NCBI GenBank assembly: GCA_910575755.1
Contig: CAJTFO010000012.1
Coordinates: forward strand, 1-47,696
DNA length: 47,696 nucleotides
Direction: 5' to 3'
Source of the DNA: Desulfovibrionaceae bacterium
Lineage (GTDB): Bacteria; Desulfobacterota; Desulfovibrionia; Desulfovibrionales; Desulfovibrionaceae
In this document: positions 14,297 to 22,961 of the stretch, one piece after another
Layout of the letters: every line of letters begins with the position of its first letter
Position numbering within the stretch: position 1 is the first letter of the stretch
The notes under the pieces: model-generated
Databases searched by the model: none
The model's input: only the letters and a program-made list of their open reading frames with translations
What the model was told of the DNA's origin: nothing
Position numbers and translations under genes: made by a program

Positions 14297-15195
14297 CACT
14301 GACCCTTCCTGATGATCCGCACTTCTTCTTTTTTGGAACCCACGCCCAGCAGCAGGGAAACAGCGTCAAACAGGCCGTCCACAACCAGGGTTTTGCCGTC
14401 CACCCGGTAATTGACCAGGACATTTTCTCCGTTCTTCCGGGCCAGCAGCACGGGCATTTCCGTTGTCCTGCGCGGCAGGTGGATATAAATCTTCTGCCCG
14501 TCGTCAAACACGCGTTCAGGCTTCCAGGAGGCTTTGCCCTTTACCTCAAAGTTGAAATTCAGGCCGGATATATCGACTTCCTTCCCGTCCAGAGTGGCTG
14601 TATTGCGTTGTATTTCCCGTTCTCTGGCAGTCTTCTTTTCTTCGATCCGGCGCTTCATGGCGTCGGCATAGACAAAGCCCACATACGGGGTATGACCGGA
14701 GCGCTGGGAAATCAGCCGGAGATGATAGACGCGACGATCCGTAGTGACTACGGCGGTCGTTTCAAGACCGGCGTCCACAGGCTTGATGAAAAGATGCGTG
14801 GTGTCTCCGGCTGTGCCCGTTTCCACCATCCAACGCGCGGAATCGCCCACGATCACCTCATTGACCTTCTCTCCGGACTGGAGTTCCACATCACAGACCT
14901 GCATGGGGCTGGCCAGAATGGTGGGCAGGGATGCGCCATGCACATAAGTCAGTTTGCCGGAATGCGAGAGCACCGGAGCCGGGCCGCGTCCGGCCCAATC
15001 ACGGGCAAGGTTCAGGGACTGGCGCTCGCGTTTGCTCAGGGGCACAGTGTCATTGTTCAGAAAGTCCGGCATGTTCAGGAAGTCCGGCGGCAGCGCGGGA
15101 GCGTTTGCCTGGGCATCCGCCGGGGCCGCGTCCGCGCGGGGTCCAAGGCAAAGACAGCAGGCCGACAGCAGAAAAACGACGAAAGCTCTTTTCAT
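14296..15195 (-). CDS. trbG: TrbG (VirB9-like) channel protein
   Basis: 299 residues; ATG at 15195 with AGGAG seven bases upstream is preferred to a TTG at 15201. Signal peptide MKRAFVVFLLSACCLCLG, then a VirB9 N-terminal domain (VCDVELQSGEKVNEVIVGDS, residues about 99-118) and C-terminal domain (NFNFEVKG; PERVFDDGQKIYIHLP). It forms the outer-membrane core ring with TrbI and a small lipoprotein. Short linkers join it to trbF above and trbI below. Confidence 0.93.
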   Translation of the reverse strand: MKRAFVVFLLSACCLCLGPRADAAPADAQANAPALPPDFLNMPDFLNNDTVPLSKRERQSLNLARDWAGRGPAPVLSHSGKLTYVHGASLPTILASPMQVCDVELQSGEKVNEVIVGDSARWMVETGTAGDTTHLFIKPVDAGLETTAVVTTDRRVYHLRLISQRSGHTPYVGFVYADAMKRRIEEKKTAREREIQRNTATLDGKEVDISGLNFNFEVKGKASWKPERVFDDGQKIYIHLPRRTTEMPVLLARKNGENVLVNYRVDGKTLVVDGLFDAVSLLLGVGSKKEEVRIIRKGQ

Positions 15196-15204
15196 GGGCA
15201 ACTC

Positions 15205-15945
15205 CTATTGCGCCGCCGGCGAGGGTGCGGGGCCGGTTCTGAATACGCGGCTGGCCGACAGGCTGGTGATGTACACGCCGCCGGGATTGCGCAGCAGCAC
15301 GGCTTCCGATGTGGGCGGGTTGATCTGAACACTGACCGTGGCCTCATAGGTTTGGCTTTCCAGAGCCACGCCCGAATGCGCGCGCACGGTTTCCGTCCAT
15401 TCCACGCGGTAGGAATCCGCGCTCACAGGCAAAGGCAGGCTTTTGATTTCCACATGGACCAGCTTGCCGGCCTTGGCGATTTCATAGGGATTATTGGTCG
15501 TGAACCACTCCTTGAGCACGCCCTTGGCGCTGCCGGCCACAAAGAAGCTCAGGCGCTGGATCATCTGCTTCTGGAGTTCAATATCAGCCGTGACCGTGCG
15601 CCAGTCCGTGATGCAGGCGGCTATTTCCGCCTGAATCAGCCGCAACGGGGCGGCGCTGGCCTGGTCCGCGCGGGTCGTCACAGCCGCCTTGCCCAGCTTG
15701 TCCACTTCGATGATGTACGGGATGGCTTTGACCTGGTTCGCCTGAATCACATTGCCCATTATGGAGCCACCCAGGAGCAGCAGGGCAATGAATGCCGTCA
15801 GCCGCCATTGCGCCGCGCGGCTGATGTACGAGCCGTAGCGTTCCAGCCATTCCTGTCGGGCGTTAAGGTAGGGGTTATGACCTTCCGTGGACCTGGGCGC
15901 GGACGCGGGAGTGTCGTTTTTTTCTTTCTTCTTGAACAGGTTCAT
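15205..15945 (-). CDS. trbF: TrbF (VirB8-like) inner-membrane protein
   Basis: 246 residues, with AAGGA nine bases before ATG 15945. A short basic N terminus (MNLFKKKEKND), one membrane helix (LTAFIALLLLGGSIMGNVI, about 47-65), and a periplasmic VirB8 domain (VKAIPYIIEVDKLGKA; FVAGSAKGVLKEWF; YRVEWTETVRAHSG). It is an assembly factor of the type IV secretion channel. It is the first gene of the trbF-G-I-traG-F-C-topA run; the DNA just upstream (15946-16019) separates it from a divergent unrelated gene, so a promoter is likely there. Confidence 0.92.
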   Translation of the reverse strand: MNLFKKKEKNDTPASAPRSTEGHNPYLNARQEWLERYGSYISRAAQWRLTAFIALLLLGGSIMGNVIQANQVKAIPYIIEVDKLGKAAVTTRADQASAAPLRLIQAEIAACITDWRTVTADIELQKQMIQRLSFFVAGSAKGVLKEWFTTNNPYEIAKAGKLVHVEIKSLPLPVSADSYRVEWTETVRAHSGVALESQTYEATVSVQINPPTSEAVLLRNPGGVYITSLSASRVFRTGPAPSPAAQ

Positions 15946-16019
15946 CTTTCATATCCTTGGCTTTTGTGCGTTATCTCTGTAAACTATCCGATGAATTACA
16001 GCTCATAAGAGGCAGTATT

Positions 16020-16775
16020 ATGAAAAAGGCAATGCATCCATATAACAAAAATAAAATAACAATAGCACAATACGTCGTTGATTTTGGAAACGACACTCCG
16101 AGTATGGAAGCACGGCCCATTTGCCCAATTTGTCGCCAACGGATGAAGCTGGTTGCCCCAAGGACGGCAAATACAACAGGACATTTTGCCCATCTGCCCA
16201 AAAGCGGTTTTTGCCCAACTAAAGAATCGGCTGGAGTGCGCTACGACAACTTTCCACCGAAAAAGCCCAATGCAGAAAGAGCAATTGAGTTGAAGAGATA
16301 TTTTATAAACAATTGGATGGTACATTTTTCCCAGCTTGATTATTTTATTAAAGGATTGTCAAAGAAAGAATTTTTTGAAGTTCTCCAGTTAGCCGACAGA
16401 GCCAGAATTTGGGAGTATGCCCATCTTGAGCCATTTCAAATTCCATATATTTTGGCGACACTTATGGATTTCCCTCCTGAAAAGAGTAGAAACGGAATTG
16501 ATAAAGAAAAAATACGAAAAAAATACTTTCGCTGCTTTTTTGACTCAACAGTACAGAGATATGATGACCTTTGGATAGAGCGACCGCAGAACTTGCAATT
16601 TTGGCGTGCATGGTATGAATCCACTCCAAGGAAACGGCCTCGTGCTGAAGACTTAATTGATGCATATTCTGAAGACCTCAACGATAAATTTCTTGAATAC
16701 ACGCCAAAAGTTCCAAATTTTTACGTTGATGAAATACAAGATTGGATCAATCGTCGTTATTATATGGTCCGATAG
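16020..16775 (+). CDS. CoiA-like zinc-binding protein of unknown function
   Basis: 251 residues from ATG 16020 with AGAGG eight bases upstream. The N-terminal part has PICPICRQRMKLVAP, then GHFAHLPKSGFCP, i.e. CxxC...H..H...C, resembling the zinc-binding head of CoiA-type competence nucleases. The remaining 170 residues are aromatic-rich (LQFWRAWYESTPRKRP; IQDWINRRYYMVR) and unrecognised; I see no PD-(D/E)XK signature I can defend. It is more AT-rich than its neighbours and points against the transfer operon, so it looks like inserted cargo. Its end overlaps the convergent gene at 16747 by 29 bases. Confidence 0.65.
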   Translation: MKKAMHPYNKNKITIAQYVVDFGNDTPSMEARPICPICRQRMKLVAPRTANTTGHFAHLPKSGFCPTKESAGVRYDNFPPKKPNAERAIELKRYFINNWMVHFSQLDYFIKGLSKKEFFEVLQLADRARIWEYAHLEPFQIPYILATLMDFPPEKSRNGIDKEKIRKKYFRCFFDSTVQRYDDLWIERPQNLQFWRAWYESTPRKRPRAEDLIDAYSEDLNDKFLEYTPKVPNFYVDEIQDWINRRYYMVR

Positions 16776-17295
16776 AAGCATTCCATTTTCGTAATACAAA
16801 TTCTCTCGGCCGGGGGATTTTCATAATCTTTATAGATTTCATGAGAAGGCGATCCAGCGACGCTAGCTGACTTTCAATAAATGTAACTTCCAATAGTTCT
16901 GGAGTCTCCGATTTCAATATGTCGATGATTTCCCGGATATCATTGACACAATTCCAAATATTGCGGGTTGTGGTTTTCCCGGAAAGTACACCGTACAATT
17001 CACCGGCCTGTTTGCTGGAAACAGTCTTCTTGGGACAAGGGGTTAAAGGAACCGCATTGCCCCAACCGCACCAGCTTTGTGGAAACCCAAAATCACACTT
17101 GCCAAACAAACCACGACGGAGCAGTTCTTCATCCGTCAGGCTGGGGTCTGCCAGGCCTACAGGCCACACGACTTCTTCACGGTTTAAAGCGGTTAGAGCC
17201 ATACAGCCCTGGCATGTCTGGTGCTGCGAACAGTGAATAGCTTTTGATTCCAACTGCTCGACATATGAAAGGTGCTCTTTATTGCTCTTGTTCAT
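16747..17295 (-). CDS. Unknown Cys-rich protein, paralogue of the next gene upstream
   Basis: 182 residues from ATG 17295 (AAGGA eight bases upstream), overlapping the upstream gene by 17 bases. The N-terminal half has several cysteines (HCSQHQTCQGCMAL; GKCDFGF...WCGWG...PCPKK) that could bind metal. The C-terminal 70 residues (IWNCVNDIREIIDILKSETP ... RLLMKSIKIMKIPRPREFVL) resemble the protein at 17279-17611 position by position, so the two are paralogues, this one with an added Cys-rich head. It sits in the trb operon between trbL and trbF. I do not know the family. Confidence 0.7.
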   Translation of the reverse strand: MNKSNKEHLSYVEQLESKAIHCSQHQTCQGCMALTALNREEVVWPVGLADPSLTDEELLRRGLFGKCDFGFPQSWCGWGNAVPLTPCPKKTVSSKQAGELYGVLSGKTTTRNIWNCVNDIREIIDILKSETPELLEVTFIESQLASLDRLLMKSIKIMKIPRPREFVLRKWNASIGPYNNDD

Positions 17296-17611
17296 TGTAG
17301 AAATCCTTATTCGGCATTGCATATTTCAAGACATATGAGCCGGGCCAAGGGCGTGGGAATCTTCCCATCCCTGCCGGCGTGTCCGGCAAACCGACAAGTC
17401 GAACCAGATTGACCAGGAACATATCCGTTCGCGCCAGCCAGCCTTCCAACCACGGACAGCGCTGCAAAACTTCTGGGGCGTAAGTCTGCAAGCATTCCAG
17501 AAGTTCTCGTTGTTCATCAATAACCTTCCAGATGCCGCGCCCTTCATTGGAATCAACACAAAACTTGCGCAATTCCAGCAATCCGTCTTTCTTGTTCATG
17601 GAGCTACCCAT
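17279..17611 (-). CDS. Unknown 110-residue protein in the trb operon
   Basis: Start ATG at 17611 with GGGGGCGG directly upstream; another ATG at 17599 (MNKKDGLLELRKF) is possible. It overlaps the trbL stop by eight bases, so it is translated with trbL. No signal peptide; mostly helical (IWKVIDEQRELLECLQTYAP; WLARTDMFLVNLVRLVGLP; PRPWPGSYVLKYAM). Homologous to the C-terminal part of the next gene (16747-17295). The position between trbL and trbF suggests a part in the mating channel or in exclusion, but this is inference. Confidence 0.7.
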   Translation of the reverse strand: MGSSMNKKDGLLELRKFCVDSNEGRGIWKVIDEQRELLECLQTYAPEVLQRCPWLEGWLARTDMFLVNLVRLVGLPDTPAGMGRFPRPWPGSYVLKYAMPNKDFYNEQEQ

Positions 17612-18773
17612 TTCCGCCCCCGGCATTATCGCCCGCTCCAGTTTTTGCCTTTGTTTCCGCGATGCGCGCACTTTCGATCCGTTCCCGCAGAGACGAAGCA
17701 ACTGTGCTGTTGCGTTGCCCCTTGTTGTGGCTGGCCTCCCGCGTGGCGTTCCAGAGGTTGCTGGCCGTGCCCTTGAGCATGTCGCCCATGCCCTGAGCGC
17801 CTTGAGCCCTTGCGGCCTGGGCGGCTCTGCCAATGTTGGCCGCGCCGGCTCCGGCGGCCATGCCAATGCCCATCATGCCGGCCCCCATAGCCGCCACCGT
17901 GGAAGTAAGCGCATTGCCGGTGCTCACATGCGAGCCCTGGATGATTCCGGCCACCACATCGGGGAGTGTTTTGACAAGGCAGTAGAAAATGACGCAGAAA
18001 CAGATGGTGAGGCCGATCTGGTCCCAGCCCATGTCTTCCGAAGTTTCAAGCTGTTGTATGAAGTTGATGCCAACGCCCATGACGAGCTGCATGACCATGA
18101 GCTTGAAGGCTACGGCAAAGACATAGCGCAGGGCATTGATGGCGTAATCCCGCAGAAACGAAGTCGCTCCAAGGCCGAGAAGTATGGACGACGCGCACAT
18201 GGCCACTATGCATTCACATTTGATAAGAATTATCTGCAAAGTGACGAGCGCAAAACAGAAGAGAATTGCCATACCCGCCAAAACATACACAATAAGATTT
18301 ACAGGATTGAACCCTCCCATATCAAAAACACCTTGCGCCAATTTAAGCCCGACAGTGAATGGTTTGTCAGACGCATCAACAATAGTTGTTGCTTCACCCG
18401 CGATTGCCTTCAGGCCATTGATGACGTTCCATGTCCAGGTGTGGTAGTTGTTGATGACAGCGAGAAAAAAGCCGGCAGCCAGTAGCACAAAGCAGAAATT
18501 CTTGATTGTTTCGCGTATCTCAGAAGTGCCGAGCGCCATTTTTATGCCAAGCCAGGCAACTTCAAGAACTGCGCACCAATAGAAGAGAACCTTGGCATAC
18601 TTGAGCATGACAGATTCATATTTTGACAGCTCATTATGGAATTTTGTAACAATATCTGATACAATTGTATCACCTTGCGTTGCTGCAAAAACATTGATAT
18701 TTTCGTATAAACATAAAGTAAAAAGGAGAACTCCAATGAAAAAAGCTGTTTTCATCATCTTTCTGTTTTGCAT
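17604..18773 (-). CDS. trbL: TrbL (VirB6-like) polytopic inner-membrane protein
   Basis: About 389 residues. I place the start at ATG 18773 (AGGAAA just upstream); ATGs at 18758 and 18755 are also possible. A signal-like helix (KTAFFIGVLLFTLCLY) is followed by at least five membrane segments, e.g. NFCFVLLAAGFFLAVI, VYVLAGMAILFCFALVTLQI and GLTICFCVIFYCLVKTL. The tail is Gly/Ala-rich and soluble. TrbL/VirB6 forms the inner-membrane part of the DNA channel. It is shorter than RP4 TrbL (over 500 residues by recollection), mainly in the tail. Its 5' end overlaps the divergent gene starting at 18736. Confidence 0.9.
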   Translation of the reverse strand: MQNRKMMKTAFFIGVLLFTLCLYENINVFAATQGDTIVSDIVTKFHNELSKYESVMLKYAKVLFYWCAVLEVAWLGIKMALGTSEIRETIKNFCFVLLAAGFFLAVINNYHTWTWNVINGLKAIAGEATTIVDASDKPFTVGLKLAQGVFDMGGFNPVNLIVYVLAGMAILFCFALVTLQIILIKCECIVAMCASSILLGLGATSFLRDYAINALRYVFAVAFKLMVMQLVMGVGINFIQQLETSEDMGWDQIGLTICFCVIFYCLVKTLPDVVAGIIQGSHVSTGNALTSTVAAMGAGMMGIGMAAGAGAANIGRAAQAARAQGAQGMGDMLKGTASNLWNATREASHNKGQRNSTVASSLRERIESARIAETKAKTGAGDNAGGGNG

Positions 18774-19080
18774 TTTCCTGCCCTCTAAGTCATTTGCATT
18801 TGATATCTGTGGATGGTGGCAATCCCAAAAATATACAAAGGTCGTTACCAAATTTACAAAAAATAAAATTTCTGGATTTAATTATAAAATAATATCTAAA
18901 ACTGATAACAAAATTGAAATTCTTGTTGACAAATCTAATACTCCAAGTTTTTTTGAAAAAAAGGATGATAATATGATTACATTTACCAATACGTTTGGTG
19001 AAAAAACTGACTATAAACTCGTGACGCGTGACACCAACCTCAAAAAAAAAGATGTAGAGAAACTCAGTGGCATCAATTAA
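18736..19080 (+). CDS. Small secreted protein of unknown function in the trbJ-trbL gap
   Basis: 114 residues; ATG 18736 with AAAAGGAG eight bases upstream. Signal peptide KKAVFIIFLFCIFLPSKSFA, mature start near FDICGWWQSQ. The mature part is a Lys-rich, beta-like small domain (YTKVVTKFTKNKISGFNYKI; YKLVTRDTNLKKKDVEKL). Very AT-rich. In RP4 the gene between trbJ and trbL is trbK, the entry-exclusion lipoprotein. This gene is in that slot but on the other strand and lacks a lipobox, so it may be a replacement with a similar role or plain cargo. It overlaps trbL at its start (about 38 bases) and trbJ at its end (4 bases). Confidence 0.65.
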   Translation: MKKAVFIIFLFCIFLPSKSFAFDICGWWQSQKYTKVVTKFTKNKISGFNYKIISKTDNKIEILVDKSNTPSFFEKKDDNMITFTNTFGEKTDYKLVTRDTNLKKKDVEKLSGIN

Positions 19081-19868
19081 AACGGATCAGACCGTGAGTT
19101 TGTCCCCAATTTTTTCTTGAGCATGTATCTTTCGCGCTCCTGCCCCATCTGACTTTCCTTCTCTGCTTTTTCCTGGCTCGCCAGATCCGACTGAACCTTT
19201 GTGGCAATGAGTTCACGGAGCTGGCGAGCCTCCTGTATATGCAGGGCGGCAAGCTGGTTGCCGGCCATGAGCGCCTTCTGCTGGCCGTCCGGGGTGGAGA
19301 GCAGTTCATTCATGTAGGCTTCCAATTCGCCTGATGCCTCCAGCTCCCTGAGCTGCTGGCCGGAAAGCTGAAAGGTGGCCCTGGTGGACTCGTCCACGCG
19401 CTGACTCCAACTGTCCCAGCTTGAGCGGTAGGTCATGCCGCCCTGACTCAGCATGCTCCGGGGCATGTTGGCCAGATTCTTCAACTCGGCCTGCGTCTGG
19501 TAGAGGCCGTCAAAGACGTTCTTCAGCCCCATGACATCATTGCGTATGGTGTTCAGGGCGCTGGTGATTTTGCCGACCCTGGAAAGCTCGTTGGATATCT
19601 TCCGGATGATGTTCGCGGGGAGCTGGACCGTGTTCTGAACCATATTGGTGTACTGCTCGATATTCTGCTGCACCATCTGGAGCTGGGCGGCTGTCTGCCG
19701 GATAGCCTCGTCATATTCCTTCATCAGCGTTTTGAGCTGTTCCAGGCTGGTGGCCTTTTCAATGGCCTGCGTCACCCTGTCGCTGCAATTGGTGCAGTAG
19801 ACGGCCTTGGCATGAGCCGGAACGGTAAAAAGGGCGCAGGCGACAAGAGTGATAATGCTTGCTTTCAT
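19077..19868 (-). CDS. trbJ: TrbJ (VirB5-like) periplasmic protein
   Basis: 263 residues, GGAG eight bases before ATG 19868. Signal peptide MKASIITLVACALFTVPAHA, followed by VYCTNCSDRVTQAIEKATSL and long coiled-coil helices (TAAQLQMVQQNIEQYTNMVQ; LLSTPDGQQKALMAGNQLAA). VirB5/TrbJ proteins sit at the pilus tip and help contact the recipient. Length matches RP4 TrbJ. The gene lies between trbE and trbL as in IncP Tra2, apart from inserted AT-rich genes on each side. Confidence 0.9.
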   Translation of the reverse strand: MKASIITLVACALFTVPAHAKAVYCTNCSDRVTQAIEKATSLEQLKTLMKEYDEAIRQTAAQLQMVQQNIEQYTNMVQNTVQLPANIIRKISNELSRVGKITSALNTIRNDVMGLKNVFDGLYQTQAELKNLANMPRSMLSQGGMTYRSSWDSWSQRVDESTRATFQLSGQQLRELEASGELEAYMNELLSTPDGQQKALMAGNQLAALHIQEARQLRELIATKVQSDLASQEKAEKESQMGQERERYMLKKKLGTNSRSDPF

Positions 19869-19970
19869 TGCTCTATCTCCATAAGTTGGCTGTTACATAT
19901 GCCGAGGCAGCCATGACACTTACCCGCCGAAAAAAATGCAAAAGATGCCTTTTTTCCAAGCCAAAGCGGC

Positions 19971-20048
19971 TCACTCAAAATATACATAAGGGATATTTCC
20001 AAAGTATTTTTTAGTTTCTCGAAGTGGAAAACCGACTTTTAACTTCAT
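19971..20048 (-). CDS. Possible 25-residue peptide
   Basis: ATG at 20048 with GAGGAG four bases upstream; starts MKLKVGFPLRETKKYF and ends PYVYFE. It is short and I see no relative, so only the ribosome site supports it. It fills the gap between trbJ and the divergent gene at 20083. Confidence 0.25.
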   Translation of the reverse strand: MKLKVGFPLRETKKYFGNIPYVYFE

Positions 20049-20082
20049 CAAACTCCTCTCTGTATTTTTCTTCACGCTGGAA

Positions 20083-20346
20083 ATGGGCGTATTGGCAACG
20101 CTTTTTAATAGCTATACGTCCACCCTGTTGTTTTTTTGCTTTGCTCTTATCACTTCTATTTCCTTTTTTTATCTGTTTCTATCGCTTTCAAATTTTATGA
20201 AATCACTTTTTTCCATAATCGACAGCGATAATCAGTTCTTTTTATATCGAAAAATGGGGCATAAGTATTTAAATATATCAATATATACTTGCTTGTTTAA
20301 TTTTGTGATGGCTTGTTTTATCTATAGTATATTATTGTCAACTTAA
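20083..20346 (+). CDS. Small AT-rich membrane protein
   Basis: 87 residues with two clear membrane helices (STLLFFCFALITSISFFYLF and ISIYTCLFNFVMACFIYSIL) and a short polar loop between (SIIDSDNQFFLYRKMGHKYL). The ribosome site is weak. It is on the plus strand between trbJ and trbE and is much more AT-rich than either. I do not recognise it; position and topology would suit a surface-exclusion or immunity protein, which is inference. Confidence 0.5.
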   Translation: MGVLATLFNSYTSTLLFFCFALITSISFFYLFLSLSNFMKSLFSIIDSDNQFFLYRKMGHKYLNISIYTCLFNFVMACFIYSILLST

Positions 20347-20433
20347 TTACTCCAACTATTGCCAGAAGAATTATGATGCATATGAATGCCGCCGTAAAAA
20401 ACTTCTCGTGCACGTCCACTTTTTCCTTTTTCA

Positions 20434-22869
20434 TCACAGACTCGTCCTGATATTCCGTTCACCCAGCCAATGCTGGGGCCATGCCGGGCCATACAGCTTC
20501 TTGAGTTCCCGGATGCGCGCCAGAGATTCCTTGTCCGAAACGCCCACAAACGACAGCGTCACCGGGCCGAGACCGAGCTGAAAAAGACGACGACCGGAGG
20601 GATTGACCATGTAATAGTCCCGCTTGGGCGTGGCGTTGGCCAGAATCCCGATCTGGCGATCATTGAGGCCGCAGCTCCTGTAGAAGGCATATTCGTCATC
20701 ATTGCGGGCCTGCCTGTTGGGCAGATAGATGACCGTGGGGCAGGAGGTCAGAATCACGTCCATGATGCCGCTGTTTTTGGCGTCAGAAAGGTTCTGCGTG
20801 GCCAGAATCACGCCGCAGTTGGCCTTGCGCAGCACCTTGAACCACTCGCGGATCTTGTCGCGGAAGACCGGATGACCGAGCATGACCCACGCTTCATCCA
20901 GAATCAGCAGCGCCGGCTTGCCGTCCAGGGCCTTCTCGATACGGTGGAACAGATAGGTCAGCACGGGGATCAGGTTGCGGTCCCCCTTTTTCATCAGCTC
21001 TTCCATTTCAAAGACGATGAAAGGCGACATGCCCAGGTTGTCCGTTCTGGCGTCCAGCAGCATGCCCATAGCGCCGCGTTGCGTGTAATAGGCCAGGGCC
21101 TGCCGGATGGAGATATCCTGCACCGCGTCCATGTAATGCGACAGGGTGCGCATGTGCTCCGGCTGCGTGGCCAGCCCGGCCATAGCGTTGTGAATGGCCT
21201 CACGGTGCGCCGGCAGCACGGTCATGCCCTGAAGCTCCAGCAGGCTTTCGATCCAGTTTTCCGCCCAGGCCATTTCCGTGGCGCTTTCGTCAATGCGCTG
21301 AAGGGGCGTGAAGCACAGGCTGTCTTCCGTGGCAATTTCATAGTGAGCGCCGCCCGTGCCGTCACAGAGCGGAAAAAGAGAGTTGCCCTTGTCAAAGGCA
21401 AAAATCCGCCCGTGCTCATAGCGCAGGAATTGCGCGGCTATGGTGGCCAGCAGCGTGGACTTGCCTGAGCCGGTGGGGCCGAAGATGGCCGTATGGGCCA
21501 GATCACCCTCGTGGAGATTGAACCAGAAGGGCGTGGAACCATCTGTCAGAAAGACCGCCAGAGGCGGGGAATCCGGAGGGTAGAAGGGGCACGGACTTAC
21601 CGGAGAGCCTGTCCAGACCGACTGCAAGGGCAGCAGATCCGCCAGATTCAGGGTGGTCAGCAGCGGACGGCGCACATTGGCGTAACTGTTTCCGGGCAGG
21701 CTGCCCAGCCAGGCTTCCAGGGCGTTGATGGATTCGATACGGCAGCCGAAGCCCTGGGTCTGGATGGTCCGGCGCAGTTCGCGGGCGTTGTCCTGGAGCG
21801 CTTCCACATCCTCATCCATGAGAATGATGGTGGAGGACAGATAGCCCGCACCCACATGGCCGGACTGCACTTCCAGCCTGGCTTCTTCCGCGTCTTCGCG
21901 CATGCGCAGGGCGTCGCGGTTGACCTTGGCGTTGGGATTGTTGAGGAACTGATCAAGAAAGCCCAGAACGCGCTGGTTCCAGCCCTTGACGTAAGTGGTG
22001 ATTTCCTTTTCGGCGTCGTATTGGTCCAGACAGATGAAGCGCGTGGAATAGCGCAGTTCAAAAGGCATGGAATCCAGAGCGGCGAACATGGCGGGCCAGG
22101 ACTCCTGCGGCAGACCGTCAATGGAAAGAACGGCCAGGTGCTTTTTATCCAGCCCATCTTCCAAACGCGGAATCAGGCCGCCGACAAGATGGCGGCTGCC
22201 CAGCACGCCGTCCAGATACATGGGAATAGTCGGAACCCGCACAGGTTGCAGAACGCCTGAGATGCAGAACTGTAAATGAGCCAGCAAGTCTGAATGCAAA
22301 AACGTGTCGTCTGAGGCATCATACAGCTCGTATTCCTGAAGGCGGCTCATACGCAGCACGGCCGAACAGCCGTCCTCAAACTCAAGCAGCGTGTCTTTGA
22401 ATGTCTTGAGACCTTTTTCCAGGACGGACATGGTTTCCACGCCCACTTTGGCGGCCCCGGCCATTTTGGTTGCATTGTAATTGGGCAGAAAGGTGGCGGT
22501 CAGAAATGTGGCCGTGCTGTAGCACAGGCCTTCGCCGAAAAAGGCGCGGCGCTCGTCCTCGATGGCCTGGGAAACGGGATCCGGGAAATGCGATCGCGCG
22601 GCGTCCGGGTATGCCCGCTGCCGTGTGCGGCAGGCGTCCACATGGATCATCCAGCCGGTGCCGAGACGGCTTGCCGCATTGCTGAACTGCCGCGACACAA
22701 AGGCCAGTTCATCCGGCGTGGCGCTGGCCGTGTCCTCGCCGCGAATCTCCCAGGCGGCCAGAAAAGAGCCATCCTTCTGGAGTATGACGCCCGGCTCGAT
22801 CAGGGCCGCATAGGTCAGCAAATCTGGCAGGCCCCTGGCCTGGGAACGGAAATCCTTGAGGTTCAGCAT
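20434..22869 (-). CDS. trbE: TrbE (VirB4-like) ATPase
   Basis: 811 residues from ATG 22869 (GGGGG upstream), starting MLNLKDFRSQARGLPDLLTY as VirB4/CagE proteins do. Walker A is FGPTGSGKSTLLATIAAQ (near residue 460), Walker B ALLILDEAWVMLGHPVF (near 650), followed by LATQNLSDAKNSGI. It energises pilus assembly and substrate transfer at the base of the channel. In RP4 it follows trbB-C-D directly; here it is about 12.6 kb away from trbD because the pil cluster lies between. Confidence 0.93.
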   Translation of the reverse strand: MLNLKDFRSQARGLPDLLTYAALIEPGVILQKDGSFLAAWEIRGEDTASATPDELAFVSRQFSNAASRLGTGWMIHVDACRTRQRAYPDAARSHFPDPVSQAIEDERRAFFGEGLCYSTATFLTATFLPNYNATKMAGAAKVGVETMSVLEKGLKTFKDTLLEFEDGCSAVLRMSRLQEYELYDASDDTFLHSDLLAHLQFCISGVLQPVRVPTIPMYLDGVLGSRHLVGGLIPRLEDGLDKKHLAVLSIDGLPQESWPAMFAALDSMPFELRYSTRFICLDQYDAEKEITTYVKGWNQRVLGFLDQFLNNPNAKVNRDALRMREDAEEARLEVQSGHVGAGYLSSTIILMDEDVEALQDNARELRRTIQTQGFGCRIESINALEAWLGSLPGNSYANVRRPLLTTLNLADLLPLQSVWTGSPVSPCPFYPPDSPPLAVFLTDGSTPFWFNLHEGDLAHTAIFGPTGSGKSTLLATIAAQFLRYEHGRIFAFDKGNSLFPLCDGTGGAHYEIATEDSLCFTPLQRIDESATEMAWAENWIESLLELQGMTVLPAHREAIHNAMAGLATQPEHMRTLSHYMDAVQDISIRQALAYYTQRGAMGMLLDARTDNLGMSPFIVFEMEELMKKGDRNLIPVLTYLFHRIEKALDGKPALLILDEAWVMLGHPVFRDKIREWFKVLRKANCGVILATQNLSDAKNSGIMDVILTSCPTVIYLPNRQARNDDEYAFYRSCGLNDRQIGILANATPKRDYYMVNPSGRRLFQLGLGPVTLSFVGVSDKESLARIRELKKLYGPAWPQHWLGERNIRTSL

Positions 22870-22913
22870 TGAGAAACCCCCACGGGAGAAATGCCGGGAA
22901 AAAGATTGAAAGG

Positions 22914-22944
22914 CATCATTGATAACGTTATCATCATTGATAAC
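22914..22944 (+). promoter_or_regulatory. Operator-like repeats before the toxin-antitoxin pair
   Basis: CATCATTGATAAC occurs twice, 18 bases apart, and the first copy forms the perfect palindrome TGATAACGTTATCA (22920-22933). It ends 17 bases before the antitoxin ATG, as expected for antitoxin autoregulation. Confidence 0.6.
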
Positions 22945-22961
22945 AAACAAGGAGAACAGCC

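Noticed and set aside
14479..16008. Long plus-strand open frame over trbG and trbF
   Set aside because: Antisense shadow of two genes with clear family motifs.
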